From Oscillospiraceae bacterium (GTDB lineage Bacteria > Bacillota > Clostridia > Oscillospirales > Ruminococcaceae): a stretch of 64,000 bases of DNA. The stretch covers positions 1-64,000 of the forward strand of contig JAGAUA010000008.1 in NCBI GenBank assembly GCA_017847885.1, given 5' to 3'. Both the position numbers and the translations under genes were made by a program. The notes beneath the pieces were generated by a model. The model searched no databases. It saw only the letters and a program-made list of their open reading frames with translations, and was not told the DNA's origin. Numbering within the stretch: the stretch's first letter is position 1; the number at the start of each line of letters is the position of its first letter. Below are positions 54,702 through 63,332 of this stretch, one piece after another.

Positions 54702-54734
54702 AACTGCAAAAATAACAGAAAGACAAGTGTTGAT

Positions 54735-55277
54735 ATGAAAAAGGTCAGCTATAAAGTATCATTGGGCGGAATAGTGGCGGCGCTTTGCCTGCTGCTGATG
54801 TTTATTACCGCGGTATTTCCGCCGCTAAATATAACGCTGCCGCTTTTTGCGGGAATGTTGATATCGGTGGTTGCAATCGAGGTCAGCTGCTCATGGGCGT
54901 TTGTGACGTACGCCGTTGTGGCGGTGCTTTCGTTTTTTGTCACCCCCGATAAGGAGGCATGGCTGTTCTTCACGGCATTTTTCGGCTATTACCCCGTGGC
55001 AAAATCCTTTTTCGAGAGCTTTAAGAGCAAGCTGCTCCAATGGCTGTTAAAGCTTGCGGTGTTCAACATTGCGATAGTGATAATTTTTTACATCACCATG
55101 AATATCCTCGGCACGGTAGACCTGTTTGAGGAGTTCGGTTTTTACAACCAATGGCTCATACCTGTGCTGCTTGCCGTGGGAAACCTCATCTTCATATTCT
55201 ACGACTACACGCTTATGTTGATAATCACCTGCTATAAAAAGTGGTTCAGACCCACATTTCTGCGGAAGATAAAATAA
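54735..55277 (+). CDS. five- to six-helix membrane protein of unknown function
   Basis: 180 residues. Hydrophobic segments at about 10-30, 33-55, 58-72, 76-95, 103-122 and 138-165 suggest a compact polytopic protein; the size and helix pattern recall S components of ECF transporters or Psi-DUF membrane proteins, without a confident match. It starts MKKVSYKVSLGGIVAALCL and ends in a basic tail RPTFLRKIK. It is the third gene of the DUF5685/J-like set. Confidence 0.75.
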   Translation: MKKVSYKVSLGGIVAALCLLLMFITAVFPPLNITLPLFAGMLISVVAIEVSCSWAFVTYAVVAVLSFFVTPDKEAWLFFTAFFGYYPVAKSFFESFKSKLLQWLLKLAVFNIAIVIIFYITMNILGTVDLFEEFGFYNQWLIPVLLAVGNLIFIFYDYTLMLIITCYKKWFRPTFLRKIK

Positions 55278-55284
55278 ACAGCTT

Positions 55285-55427
55285 GTGTAGGGGCGGCTAT
55301 CAGCCGCCTGTTTTCTTTTTCGCTGCCATATCGGGCGGATATTATCCGCCCGTTAGTGAAAAGTGAATAGTGAAAAGTGAATAGTGAATAATGAATAGTT
55401 TTGTAGGGGACGGGTCTACCGTCCCGC
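55285..55427. repeat. palindromic repeat cluster with heptamers
   Basis: GTAGGGGCGGCTATCAGCCGCC, GGGCGGATATTATCCGCCCG, a tract of GTGAAAA/GTGAATA heptamers, and TTTTGTAGGGGACGGGTCTACCGTCCCG. A minus-strand ORF crossing this region is made of repeat sequence and is not real. Confidence 0.85.
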
Positions 55428-55436
55428 AAAAATAAA

Positions 55437-55470
55437 ATGCCTGTACCCGAAATTGAACGGGTGCAGGCAT
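55437..55470 (-). terminator. terminator of the tyrA transcript
   Basis: A 12-bp stem (55437-55448 with 55459-55470, one wobble) followed on the minus strand by TTTATTTTT. It lies about 100 bases after the tyrA stop; the intervening bases include GGGGACACCCC but no gene. Confidence 0.7.
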
Positions 55471-55566
55471 TATTTAAGTATTGATAAAGAAGTTCTGTCG
55501 GTACCGTGCCGCAAACTTTGAGCGCTTCGCAATGTAACCTGCGAAATGGCAAAGGGGACACCCCTT

Positions 55567-56397
55567 TTATAATGTTTTTGTGTTTTCCTTGAGTATCCGT
55601 CCCTCTTTGAGCAGGTCGCGGAGGCGGTCGTTGTCACCGTCCATAAGGGCGTCGCGGTACTCGGTCAGACGGTCGATAATGCAGTTTATCTCAAAGCAAA
55701 GCGGCTCCTTGTTCAGCATAAAAAGGGGAGTCCACATCACCTCGTTCAGCTTTGCAACACGGGTCAGGTCCTGGAAGCTTCCTGCGCTGAAACCCAGCTG
55801 CTTTTGATTTGTGGGGCTTTTTATGTATGCGCTTGAAACAATGTGAGCAAGCTGGCTTGTAAAGGCGATGATGTTGTCATGCTCCTCGGGAGTTGCAAAC
55901 ACCACCTTTTTGAAGTGTATCGCATAGGCAAGGTCCTCCAGCAGGTTAAGCTTCGCCTGGGGCACGGAGGGGGAGGGGGTAATGATAAAGCTTGCCTCGT
56001 CGAAAAGGTTGTCGAGGGAGTATTCAAAGCCGGAAAATTCCCGTCCTGCCATAGGGTGAACGCCGATAAAGGTCACATCGTTCTGCTCAAGAACGGGTGT
56101 AACGCTGTCCACAACAGCTTTTTTTATGCCGCAGGTGTCAATGACAATGCTGCCCTTTTTGAATTTTGCGGCATTTTCGGTAATGTACTCGATAGCGTCC
56201 GTGGGGTAAAGCGAAACTATGGTAAGGTCAGCCAAGCCCAGGTCGTCGGTCTCGGCGTCGATAGCGTTCTGGGAAAGCGCCATAGCGATAGTCTGCTTGT
56301 TGATATCAATGCCGTAAACCGTGTGATTGGTGTGCTTTTTTATAGCCTTGCACATTGAGCCGCCAATAAGTCCAAGACCGACAGCAGTAATTTTCAT
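55567..56397 (-). CDS. tyrA: prephenate dehydrogenase
   Basis: 276 residues from ATG 56397. Prephenate to 4-hydroxyphenylpyruvate in tyrosine synthesis. Rossmann motif VGLGLIGGSMCKAIKK (about 6-21), then GVHPMAGREFSGFEYS with the catalytic His, and TSQLAHIVSSAY. The upstream in-frame starts would precede the predicted transcript start, so they were rejected. Monocistronic between its promoter and terminator. Confidence 0.92.
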   Translation of the reverse strand: MKITAVGLGLIGGSMCKAIKKHTNHTVYGIDINKQTIAMALSQNAIDAETDDLGLADLTIVSLYPTDAIEYITENAAKFKKGSIVIDTCGIKKAVVDSVTPVLEQNDVTFIGVHPMAGREFSGFEYSLDNLFDEASFIITPSPSVPQAKLNLLEDLAYAIHFKKVVFATPEEHDNIIAFTSQLAHIVSSAYIKSPTNQKQLGFSAGSFQDLTRVAKLNEVMWTPLFMLNKEPLCFEINCIIDRLTEYRDALMDGDNDRLRDLLKEGRILKENTKTL

Positions 56398-56431
56398 AAT
56401 AATACTTCCATTCATAAAAGGATTTATATAC

Positions 56432-56460
56432 ATTTTAGCACTTTTAATCGCAAAAGTCAA
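56432..56460 (-). promoter_or_regulatory. promoter of tyrA
   Basis: Minus strand TTGACT (56460-56455), 17-base spacer, TAAAAT (56437-56432). Confidence 0.75.
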
Positions 56461-56470
56461 TAGCAAAGAT

Positions 56471-56494
56471 AAAAAGCGCACAAAGGCGCTTTTT
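56471..56494 (-). terminator. terminator of the citrate synthase gene
   Basis: AAAAAGCGC (56471-56479) pairs with GCGCTTTTT (56486-56494), with a T run on the minus strand. It lies 5 bases after the gltA stop. Confidence 0.8.
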
Positions 56495-56498
56495 AACC

Positions 56499-57866
56499 TT
56501 ATCTTCCCGAAAGAGGGATATAATCCTTGTGGGACTCGACGCTTTTGTACGCAGGACGAATGATCTTTCCTGCGTTGATAAGCTCCTCGATACGGTGAGC
56601 AGACCAGCCCGAAATTCTCGCAATCGCAAAGATAGGAGTATAAAGCTCGGGGGGGAGCTGAAGCATACTGTATGCAAAACCGCTGTAAAAGTCGATGTTT
56701 GCGGAAACGCCCTTGTAGATCTTGCGCTCCTTTGCAATGACCTCGGGAGCAAGCCGCTCGATCTTTTTGTACAGCGCATATTCCTTTTCCATATGCTTTT
56801 CTTCCGAAAGGCTCTTCACCGCCTGACGGAGTATCGCCGCTCTCGGGTCGGAAACCGAGTATACCGCGTGACCCATACCGTAGATGAGTCCCGACCTGTC
56901 AAAGGCTTCCTTATGAAGCAGCTTTGTGAGGTAATCACGGATAGCGTCCTCATCGTTCCAGTCGGACAGCTTGTTTTTCATGTCCTCGAACATCATCGTT
57001 ACCTTGATGTTTGCGCCGCCGTGCTTGGGTCCTTTAAGGGAAGCAAGCGCCGCAGCTATTGCGGAGTAAGTATCCGTACCCGAAGAGGTAACAACGTGGG
57101 TCGTAAATGTGGAGTTGTTACCGCCGCCGTGTTCCGCATGAAGCACAAGAGCAAGGTCAAGGATATGCGCTTCAAGGGGAGAGAACTTGCAGTCGGGGCG
57201 GAGCATATGCAGAATATTTTCCGCTGTTGAGTATTCGGGGACAGGCTGGTGGATAAAGAAGCTGTCGCCGTCATGGTAATACGCCTTAGCCTGATAGCTG
57301 TAAACCGCGATAAGTGGGAAAAGCGCGATAAGCTCCAGCGACTGCCGCAGAACGTTGGGAATTGAGGTGTCGTTGGGCATATCGTCGTAGGAATACAGCG
57401 TAAGCACGCCCCTTGCAAGACCGTTCATAATGTCGTTGCTGGGGGATTTCATAATGATATCGCGCACAAAGGTTGTGGGCAGACGTCTGTAATCGGCAAG
57501 CAGGCTTTTGAACTTGTTCAGCTGCTCATATGAGGGAAGCTCGCCGAAAAGCAACAGATAGGTGATCTCCTCAAAGCCGAAGCGCTTTTCGCTTGTAAAG
57601 CCCGTTACCAGATCGTTGATGTTGTAGCCGCGGTAGTAAAGCTCACCCTCGCAGGGAACGGATTGACCGTCAATAGTTTTTGATGAAATTATCTCCGATA
57701 TTTCGGTAAGTCCCGCAAGAACGCCCTTGCCGTTGATATCGCGCAAGCCCCGTTTTACATCGTATCGTGTGTACAGCTCGGGGTCAATGCCGCCGTTTTT
57801 GAGGCAGAGAGATGAAAAGTCGATTATTTCGGGTGTAACATTGGAAAAATTGTAGTTTGAACCCAT
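56499..57866 (-). CDS. gltA: citrate synthase
   Basis: 455 residues, condensing acetyl-CoA and oxaloacetate; likely part of an incomplete TCA branch for glutamate in an anaerobe. Catalytic His/Asp regions are ALVLHAEHGGGNNSTFTTHVV, GPKHGGANIKVT, YGMGHAVYSVSDPRA and the NIDFYSGFAYSMLQLP block. The N-terminal 45 residues before the core are longer than in most type I enzymes. GAAAGGA precedes ATG 57866. Confidence 0.94.
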   Translation of the reverse strand: MGSNYNFSNVTPEIIDFSSLCLKNGGIDPELYTRYDVKRGLRDINGKGVLAGLTEISEIISSKTIDGQSVPCEGELYYRGYNINDLVTGFTSEKRFGFEEITYLLLFGELPSYEQLNKFKSLLADYRRLPTTFVRDIIMKSPSNDIMNGLARGVLTLYSYDDMPNDTSIPNVLRQSLELIALFPLIAVYSYQAKAYYHDGDSFFIHQPVPEYSTAENILHMLRPDCKFSPLEAHILDLALVLHAEHGGGNNSTFTTHVVTSSGTDTYSAIAAALASLKGPKHGGANIKVTMMFEDMKNKLSDWNDEDAIRDYLTKLLHKEAFDRSGLIYGMGHAVYSVSDPRAAILRQAVKSLSEEKHMEKEYALYKKIERLAPEVIAKERKIYKGVSANIDFYSGFAYSMLQLPPELYTPIFAIARISGWSAHRIEELINAGKIIRPAYKSVESHKDYIPLSGR

Positions 57867-57913
57867 GCGATCCGTCCTTTCTTTTTAACATTAAAACTAA
57901 AATATACACCTTA

Positions 57914-57942
57914 ATTATATCATAAAAATCATACAAAAGCAA
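57914..57942 (-). promoter_or_regulatory. promoter of gltA
   Basis: Minus strand TTGCTT (57942-57937), 17-base spacer, TATAAT (57919-57914). Confidence 0.75.
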
Positions 57943-58032
57943 GCGAAAAAAAGATTTCACCAATTTTTCACAATAGTGCGCCGCAGACCTCGAGCAGACA
58001 GGAATTATATGCAAAAGAATTTAAAAAAACTA

Positions 58033-58061
58033 TTGTAATTTGGGTAATTTTATAATATAAT
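58033..58061 (+). promoter_or_regulatory. promoter of the trkA pair
   Basis: TTGTAA (58033-58038), 17-base spacer, TATAAT (58056-58061). The leader is about 57 bases. Confidence 0.75.
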
Positions 58062-58084
58062 TGAGGTATATGTACTTTTCTTGC

Positions 58085-58114
58085 GAAAGGAGCAGTTCCG
58101 TTTACAGGAACGGT
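58085..58114 (+). promoter_or_regulatory. ribosome site followed by hairpin before trkA
   Basis: GAAAGGAG (58085-58092) is followed by GTTCC (58095-58099) pairing with GGAAC (58107-58111); CCGTT/AACGG is an alternative stem. The ATG is at 58125, 32 bases after the ribosome site, with no closer one. Confidence 0.5.
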
Positions 58115-58124
58115 TATTTGTGAA

Positions 58125-58742
58125 ATGAATATTTTGGTAATCGGCTGCGGCAAGGTGGGCGCGGCTTTGTGCGGAAGGCTGTCGGCGCACGGTCACGACG
58201 TTTCCGTGGTCAACAGCAATCAGGAGCAATTTGCAAATCTTCCGTCGGATTTTTCGGGGTATACAACCCTCGGCGTGCCTATCGACCAGGACGTGCTGAA
58301 AAAGGCGGGCATAGAAAACTGCGACGCGGTTGCCGCCGTGACCTCCGACGATAACACAAACCTCATGGTAATTCAGATAGCCAAGGAATTTTACCACGTA
58401 CCGAGGGTCTTTGCAAGGGTGAACGACCCTAAGAAAAACGACGTTTTTTCAGGCTTTGGGCTGGAAACTATCTGCCCTACGAACATTACCGTTGAGACCC
58501 TTTGCTCGGCTCTCAACAGCGAGAATGCCGCAAGTGTTACCGTGGGAAGCCACACCTTGATGCTTTCCGAAATGGCTGTGCCCAAGGAATTCGTGGGAAA
58601 ACGGGTGAGCGAGATAGAATTTGAAGATAACGAAGTGCTGCTGGGCATAGAGCACGCCGACAAAACCGTAAGCAGAATGCTTCTGAACAATTTTGAGATA
58701 CTTAAAGGCGACAAGCTGATAATTGCCAGATTTGCCGATTAA
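58125..58742 (+). CDS. TrkA-family potassium uptake regulator 1
   Basis: 205 residues. RCK/TrkA_N Rossmann domain with IGCGKVGAALC (GxGxxG) and TSDDNTNLMVIQIA, then a TrkA_C domain. Such proteins gate TrkH/KtrB channels in response to NAD(H) or ATP/ADP. It is 19 bases ahead of a second TrkA gene, so the two probably form a heteromeric regulator. No TrkH-type channel gene is visible in the window. Confidence 0.9.
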   Translation: MNILVIGCGKVGAALCGRLSAHGHDVSVVNSNQEQFANLPSDFSGYTTLGVPIDQDVLKKAGIENCDAVAAVTSDDNTNLMVIQIAKEFYHVPRVFARVNDPKKNDVFSGFGLETICPTNITVETLCSALNSENAASVTVGSHTLMLSEMAVPKEFVGKRVSEIEFEDNEVLLGIEHADKTVSRMLLNNFEILKGDKLIIARFAD

Positions 58743-58761
58743 TTTTTAGGAGAGTTATTCA

Positions 58762-59424
58762 GTGAAAGTTATAATCATCGGAGGCGGCAAGGTAGGCTAC
58801 TATCTTGTGCGCACCCTTATCGAACACGGACACGAGCCGACGGTCATCGAGTCAAACAGAGCGGTATGCGAGCATATGGCAAACGAAATGGATATCCCGA
58901 TAATATGCGGCGACGCAACAAGGCTTGAGGTGCTTGAAGCGGCGGAAATAGAAAATTCCAATGCCCTTATCAGCGTGACAGGCTCTGACGAAACAAACCT
59001 TATCGTATGCCAGCTTGCAAAGAAAAAATTTGCGGTGGAAAAGACGATAGCAAAGTCCAACAACCCGAAAAACGTGCCTATTATGCAGGCGCTCGGCATT
59101 GATAACGTCATCAACAGCACAAACAGCATCGCTTCGCTTATCGAGCGCGAGGTGGATACTTCAAGGATAAAGCAGCTGCTTTCCCTTAATAAGGGCGAGG
59201 TGACCTTGTTTGAGGTCCAGCTTCCCGAAAATTTCGTCTATGACGGGAAAATGCTTATGGAAATAAAGCTGCCCCTGCTTTTCAATATCGTGTCTATAAC
59301 ACGCAACGGCTGTCTGATAATCCCACGAGGTCAGTCTATGCTGAGAAGCGGAGACAAGCTGCTGGTAATTGCCGACTCCAATACCGTCAAGGAGCTTAAA
59401 TCTGTACTTAAACTTAAAGATTAA
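58762..59424 (+). CDS. TrkA-family potassium uptake regulator 2
   Basis: 220 residues starting at GTG 58762 with AGGAGAG at 58748-58754. IIGGGKVGYYLVRTL, then VIESNRAVCEHM and CGDATRLEVLEAAEI, SVTGSDETNL and a TrkA_C domain ending RSGDKLLVIAD. It is clearly divergent from the first copy, an old pair rather than a recent duplication. It is followed 27 bases later by the FtsA-like gene. Confidence 0.9.
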   Translation: MKVIIIGGGKVGYYLVRTLIEHGHEPTVIESNRAVCEHMANEMDIPIICGDATRLEVLEAAEIENSNALISVTGSDETNLIVCQLAKKKFAVEKTIAKSNNPKNVPIMQALGIDNVINSTNSIASLIEREVDTSRIKQLLSLNKGEVTLFEVQLPENFVYDGKMLMEIKLPLLFNIVSITRNGCLIIPRGQSMLRSGDKLLVIADSNTVKELKSVLKLKD

Positions 59425-59451
59425 CCGGTAATCAGAAAGGATGGACATACT

Positions 59452-61806
59452 ATGGCAAGAACTGCCGGAAAAAGCAAAACTGCTGCGGATACCGAAAATA
59501 ACAGCCTCGATACTGCTGCGGCAGCGGCGGAAACTGCGGAGAAAAAGCCTGCCGCAAGGAAAAGCTCCGCTGCAAAGAAAACCGCCGCGCCTAAAGCTTC
59601 GTCCGCCGCAAAGAAGCCTGTAAAAAAGACCGCGGACAAAAAGAAAACGGCGCGGAAATCTCTAAGACCTCAGGCGGAAAGCGAAGTCTTTGCCCTTGAT
59701 ATCGGTACAAGAAACGTGGTGGGTATCATTGGACATATGAATGAAGCAGGCGTTTTCTGCGTGGACTATGTTCATTCCGTTCCCCATGTGAACCGTGCCA
59801 TGATAGACGGTCAGATAGAGGATATCCCCGAGGTCGCGAGAATTGCCGAGATCGTAAAGAGCAAGCTTGAGGAAAAGTCGGGAATAAAGCTTTCAAAGGT
59901 CGCTATCGCCGCTGCGGGACGTGCGCTGAAAACACGCAGAACGGAGCTTTCCTTTAATATCGAGGAAAAGGACGTCATAACCGAGGAGGACGTCAAGTCC
60001 TTTGAGCTTGAGACTGCTTTGAAGGCGCAGGACGAGCTTGACGCCGAGATATCCGACAAAAGTCTGAACTTTTACTGCGTGGGACATACGGTTGTGCAGT
60101 ACCTGCTTGACGACTACAAAATAAAGTCACTTGTGGGTCATAAGGGCAGAAAAATAACGGTGGAGCTTATTGCAGCGTTCCTTCCCAGCCCCGTTGTGGA
60201 AAGCCTTTACGCCGTTATGGATATGGACGGTCTTGAGGTCGCAAGCCTTACCCTTGAGCCTATTGCGGCGATGAATGTGATAATTCCGCCCGAGGTTCGG
60301 CTTATAAACATTGCTCTTGTGGATATCGGAGCAGGTACTTCGGATATTGCAATATCCCAAAACGGAAGCATTGTTGCATATGCAATGTCCACCGTTGCAG
60401 GCGATGAGATTACCGAGGAAATAATCAAGAATTACCTTGTGGACTTCCAAACTGCCGAGGAAATGAAGCTAAGCAGCTACCGTGAAAGCATTACATACAA
60501 AGACATTCTCGGCTTTGAGCATACGGTCGAAACTGGGGAATTCTTTGCAAGCCTGTTTCCTGCCGTGGGTTCTCTTGCGGAAAATATATCGGAAAATATC
60601 GTTAAGGCGAACGGTCAAGCACCAGCCGCGGTGTTCCTTGTGGGCGGCGGAAGTATGATACCCAACCTTGCAAAGGTTGTTGCCGAAAAGCTGGGTATCC
60701 CCGAAAACAGAGTCGCTGTCGGCGGAAAAGACGCAATGAAAAATGTTTCCGTCGGCAAGAACAAAATAAACAGCCCCGAGTATGTCACCCCAATAGGCAT
60801 AGGCGTTACCGCAACCTACAACAAGGGCTACGAATTTTCTGCGGTAAATCTGAACGGTCAGAAGATACGCATTTTTGATACCCGTGCAGTAAGGATACTC
60901 GACCTGCTTATGACGGCAGGCTATAAGTCGGGGCAGATAATCGGGCGTTCGGGAAGAAACCTTACCTTTACCCTTAACGGCGAAAAGCAGCTTATGAAGG
61001 GCAGCCTTGCTACCGCCGCGGAAGTCACCCTGAACGGCGCTCCTGCCGCTCTGGAGATGACGGTAAAGCAGGGGGACAACATTTCCTTCGTGCCTGCCGA
61101 AAGCGGCGAAAACGCAAACGTGAAGATATCCGATATTGCAGGCGATGTTTCGGCAAGACGGGTCTTTATAGACGGCACGGAGTACCCCTTTGGCATTGTT
61201 GCCTGCGTAAACGACAACCGCGTTACGGGCGATTACCAGATACAGAATTTCGACAACGTGACCATTTCGGAGATAGACACCTTGGGCGACCTTATGCAGA
61301 CCCTGCCCTTTGACACATCGGCGCTTAGCTTTTACAAGTCGGGGAAGCAGCTTTCCATTGATTATTACCTCGGCGACAACGACGATATCGTAACGGCGGA
61401 TAAGACCTTCGACGAAAAGGCAAAGGCAGGACGTCTTGCAAAAGCGGTTGCGGACAGCATACCCAAGCCCGAGCCGATGCCCGTTATGAGCGAGAATATT
61501 CTTGCGAAAAACGAGGACGAGGAAAAGCCGCTGACGGAGGAGCAAACCGCACCCGATGCAGAGGAAACGCAGGAGGAAAAGCCCGAGGAATTCAGAGTTG
61601 TGCTGAACGGAAAAAGCATAGTTCTCGAGCCGCGTCCAAAGGGACAGCCCCACGAGTTCATCGAGCTTATGGCGCTTGCGGATATTGATTTGGACAATCC
61701 GCCGCCCAGCGGAAACATGATACTCACCGCAAACGGAAAAGACATGGGCTTTATGGATATAATCCATGACGGAGACATTGCCGTTATCAAGTGGGCAGAT
61801 GAATAA
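59452..61806 (+). CDS. FtsA-like ATPase with Lys/Ala-rich tail
   Basis: 784 residues. The first 70 residues are a Lys/Ala/Pro-rich, histone-H1-like stretch. Residues about 75-450 are an FtsA/PilM-type actin-fold ATPase: FALDIGTRNVVGIIG (phosphate 1), KVAIAAAGRALKTRR, ALVDIGAGTSDIAI (phosphate 2) and VFLVGGGSMIPNLAKVVAEKL (adenosine). The last 300 residues have a ubiquitin-like fold flavour, an acidic linker (about 690-725) and KSIVLEPRPKGQPHEFIELM. Canonical FtsA is about 420 residues. It has no membrane helix. Confidence 0.85.
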   Translation: MARTAGKSKTAADTENNSLDTAAAAAETAEKKPAARKSSAAKKTAAPKASSAAKKPVKKTADKKKTARKSLRPQAESEVFALDIGTRNVVGIIGHMNEAGVFCVDYVHSVPHVNRAMIDGQIEDIPEVARIAEIVKSKLEEKSGIKLSKVAIAAAGRALKTRRTELSFNIEEKDVITEEDVKSFELETALKAQDELDAEISDKSLNFYCVGHTVVQYLLDDYKIKSLVGHKGRKITVELIAAFLPSPVVESLYAVMDMDGLEVASLTLEPIAAMNVIIPPEVRLINIALVDIGAGTSDIAISQNGSIVAYAMSTVAGDEITEEIIKNYLVDFQTAEEMKLSSYRESITYKDILGFEHTVETGEFFASLFPAVGSLAENISENIVKANGQAPAAVFLVGGGSMIPNLAKVVAEKLGIPENRVAVGGKDAMKNVSVGKNKINSPEYVTPIGIGVTATYNKGYEFSAVNLNGQKIRIFDTRAVRILDLLMTAGYKSGQIIGRSGRNLTFTLNGEKQLMKGSLATAAEVTLNGAPAALEMTVKQGDNISFVPAESGENANVKISDIAGDVSARRVFIDGTEYPFGIVACVNDNRVTGDYQIQNFDNVTISEIDTLGDLMQTLPFDTSALSFYKSGKQLSIDYYLGDNDDIVTADKTFDEKAKAGRLAKAVADSIPKPEPMPVMSENILAKNEDEEKPLTEEQTAPDAEETQEEKPEEFRVVLNGKSIVLEPRPKGQPHEFIELMALADIDLDNPPPSGNMILTANGKDMGFMDIIHDGDIAVIKWADE

Positions 61807-61811
61807 AAAAT

Positions 61812-61836
61812 GGGGGGCATTTCTGCCCCCCTTTTT
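61812..61836. terminator. bidirectional terminator between FtsA-like and dipeptidase genes
   Basis: GGGGGGCA (61812-61819) pairs with TGCCCCCC (61824-61831), with loop TTTC and T runs on both sides. Confidence 0.9.
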
Positions 61837-61839
61837 GTT

Positions 61840-63198
61840 TTACGTGCAAAGCTCAACGATTGCCGCCGCAAAAATTTTTGCATTTTTGATAAGGCTTTTA
61901 CGGGTGATGAATTCGTCAGCTCCGTGCATATGGTTTTCCTCGCCGGGAAATTCCGCGCCGAAAGCTACGCCGCCAACGGTGTCGTGAACGTAAGTGCCGC
62001 CGCCGATAGCAACGCAGTACCCCTTTTCGCCCGTCACCCTTTCGTAAACCGACAAAAGCTTCTGCACAAACTCGCTGCTTTCGGGAACATAATGTGGCTC
62101 GGAAATCATATCCGCGCGCAGTTCAAGCCCCGTTCCGTCAACAGCCTTTTCGAGAGCGGAAATTATCTCTCCGCTCGTCTTGTTAAGGGGAAAGCGCACG
62201 TCCTGCTTGGCTTCAAGGATACCGCCCTCGCAGCTTATCACGCTCAAAACGGTGGTAAGCCCTCCCGAAACTTCATCGGCGCACTTTATCCCCACAGACG
62301 CGCCGTCCGTTTCACCATAGGGGAACAGCCTTGCAAGTGCGGATACAGCAGGGTCTCCGCAGAGTTCGGCAGCCACCGAAAGCAGCGCGGTTACGGCGTT
62401 TGCACCCGTTTCGGGCGTAGAAGCATGGGCGCTTTTTCCCCGTGCCGTGATTTTCAGCTTGCCGCCAATTTGCTCCGTGGAAAAGGTTATCCCGTCAAAA
62501 ATATTCTCAAACCGCGAAATATCCTCAGTTACGCCGCAAAGAATAGCTTCCGCGTATTCGGGAACAGCGTTTATCATCATGCCGCCCTTGAGCGCTTCAA
62601 TGCTTTTGCCCGTTTCGGCGCGGTAGGAAATCCTCAGCATACCCTTTTCGCCGTTGATAACGGGGTACTCACCGTCGGGCGTGAAAAGCATTTCGGGCAG
62701 GCTTTCCTTTTTGCGGTAATACGCCAAATCGGCAGAGCCGTTTTCCTCGTTTGTGCCGAAAATGAGCCGCAGATTTTTCCTAAGCGGCATACCCGACTCC
62801 TTGACAGCCTTCACCGCGTAAAGGGCAGCAATTGCAGGTCCCTTGTCGTCAATTGCACCGCGCCCGAAAAGCTTTCCGTCCTTTTCGGTAAGGTCAAATG
62901 GGGGAACGCTCCAGCCCGTTCCTGCGGGAACAACGTCCATGTGGCAGAGTATGCCAAGTTGGGGGATTTCCGAAGTCGGGTAAAAATCAGCCGTGCCCAC
63001 ATAGCCGTCAATATTCCTTACAGAAAGTCCTGCGCCGCGGCAGATATCCAGCATTTCCGCAAGCGCGTCGGCAGCGTTTTTGCCGAAGGGCGCACCGTCC
63101 TCCTGCTCGCCCATGACCGACGGGATACGAATTATCCTGCGCAGGTCAGCGATCATGTCCTCGGAATGTGAGTCGATGTAAGAAAAAATTTTTTCCAT
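61840..63198 (-). CDS. pepV: M20-family dipeptidase (PepV/Sapep-like)
   Basis: 452 residues from ATG 63198 (GAGGT upstream); longer in-frame versions run into the neighbouring gene and are rejected. Zinc ligands and acid/base: LGILCHMDVVPAG (His, Asp), RGAIDDKGPAIAAL (Asp), GTNEENGSADLAYY (Glu-Glu), and the final MHGADEF (His). It hydrolyses dipeptides in the cytoplasm. The best upstream promoter guess is TATACT at 63226-63221 with a poor -35. Confidence 0.92.
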   Translation of the reverse strand: MEKIFSYIDSHSEDMIADLRRIIRIPSVMGEQEDGAPFGKNAADALAEMLDICRGAGLSVRNIDGYVGTADFYPTSEIPQLGILCHMDVVPAGTGWSVPPFDLTEKDGKLFGRGAIDDKGPAIAALYAVKAVKESGMPLRKNLRLIFGTNEENGSADLAYYRKKESLPEMLFTPDGEYPVINGEKGMLRISYRAETGKSIEALKGGMMINAVPEYAEAILCGVTEDISRFENIFDGITFSTEQIGGKLKITARGKSAHASTPETGANAVTALLSVAAELCGDPAVSALARLFPYGETDGASVGIKCADEVSGGLTTVLSVISCEGGILEAKQDVRFPLNKTSGEIISALEKAVDGTGLELRADMISEPHYVPESSEFVQKLLSVYERVTGEKGYCVAIGGGTYVHDTVGGVAFGAEFPGEENHMHGADEFITRKSLIKNAKIFAAAIVELCT

Positions 63199-63332
63199 AG
63201 TATACCTCGTTTCAATGAAAAGTATATCCGATTTAAGTCGGGTGATAAGGAAGCTTGACAAAGCTTTTTTTTCGCCATTGACTTTATATGGTACAATAAA
63301 CTCAGCGATAAATTGGAAGTTTCCTAATAGCT

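Noticed and set aside
55232..55561. 109-residue minus-strand ORF
   Set aside because: Largely translated palindromic repeats and heptamers, with no ribosome site.
60469..61767. 432-residue minus-strand ORF
   Set aside because: Antisense to the FtsA-like gene with no start signals.
61810..63171. 453-residue plus-strand ORF
   Set aside because: It starts at the terminator between convergent genes and lies antisense to pepV, whose zinc motifs are clear.
63241..63298. Plus-strand promoter (TTGACA, TTGACT, TACAAT) near 63255-63300
   Set aside because: The hexamers are not 16-18 bases apart and the genes here are on the minus strand.
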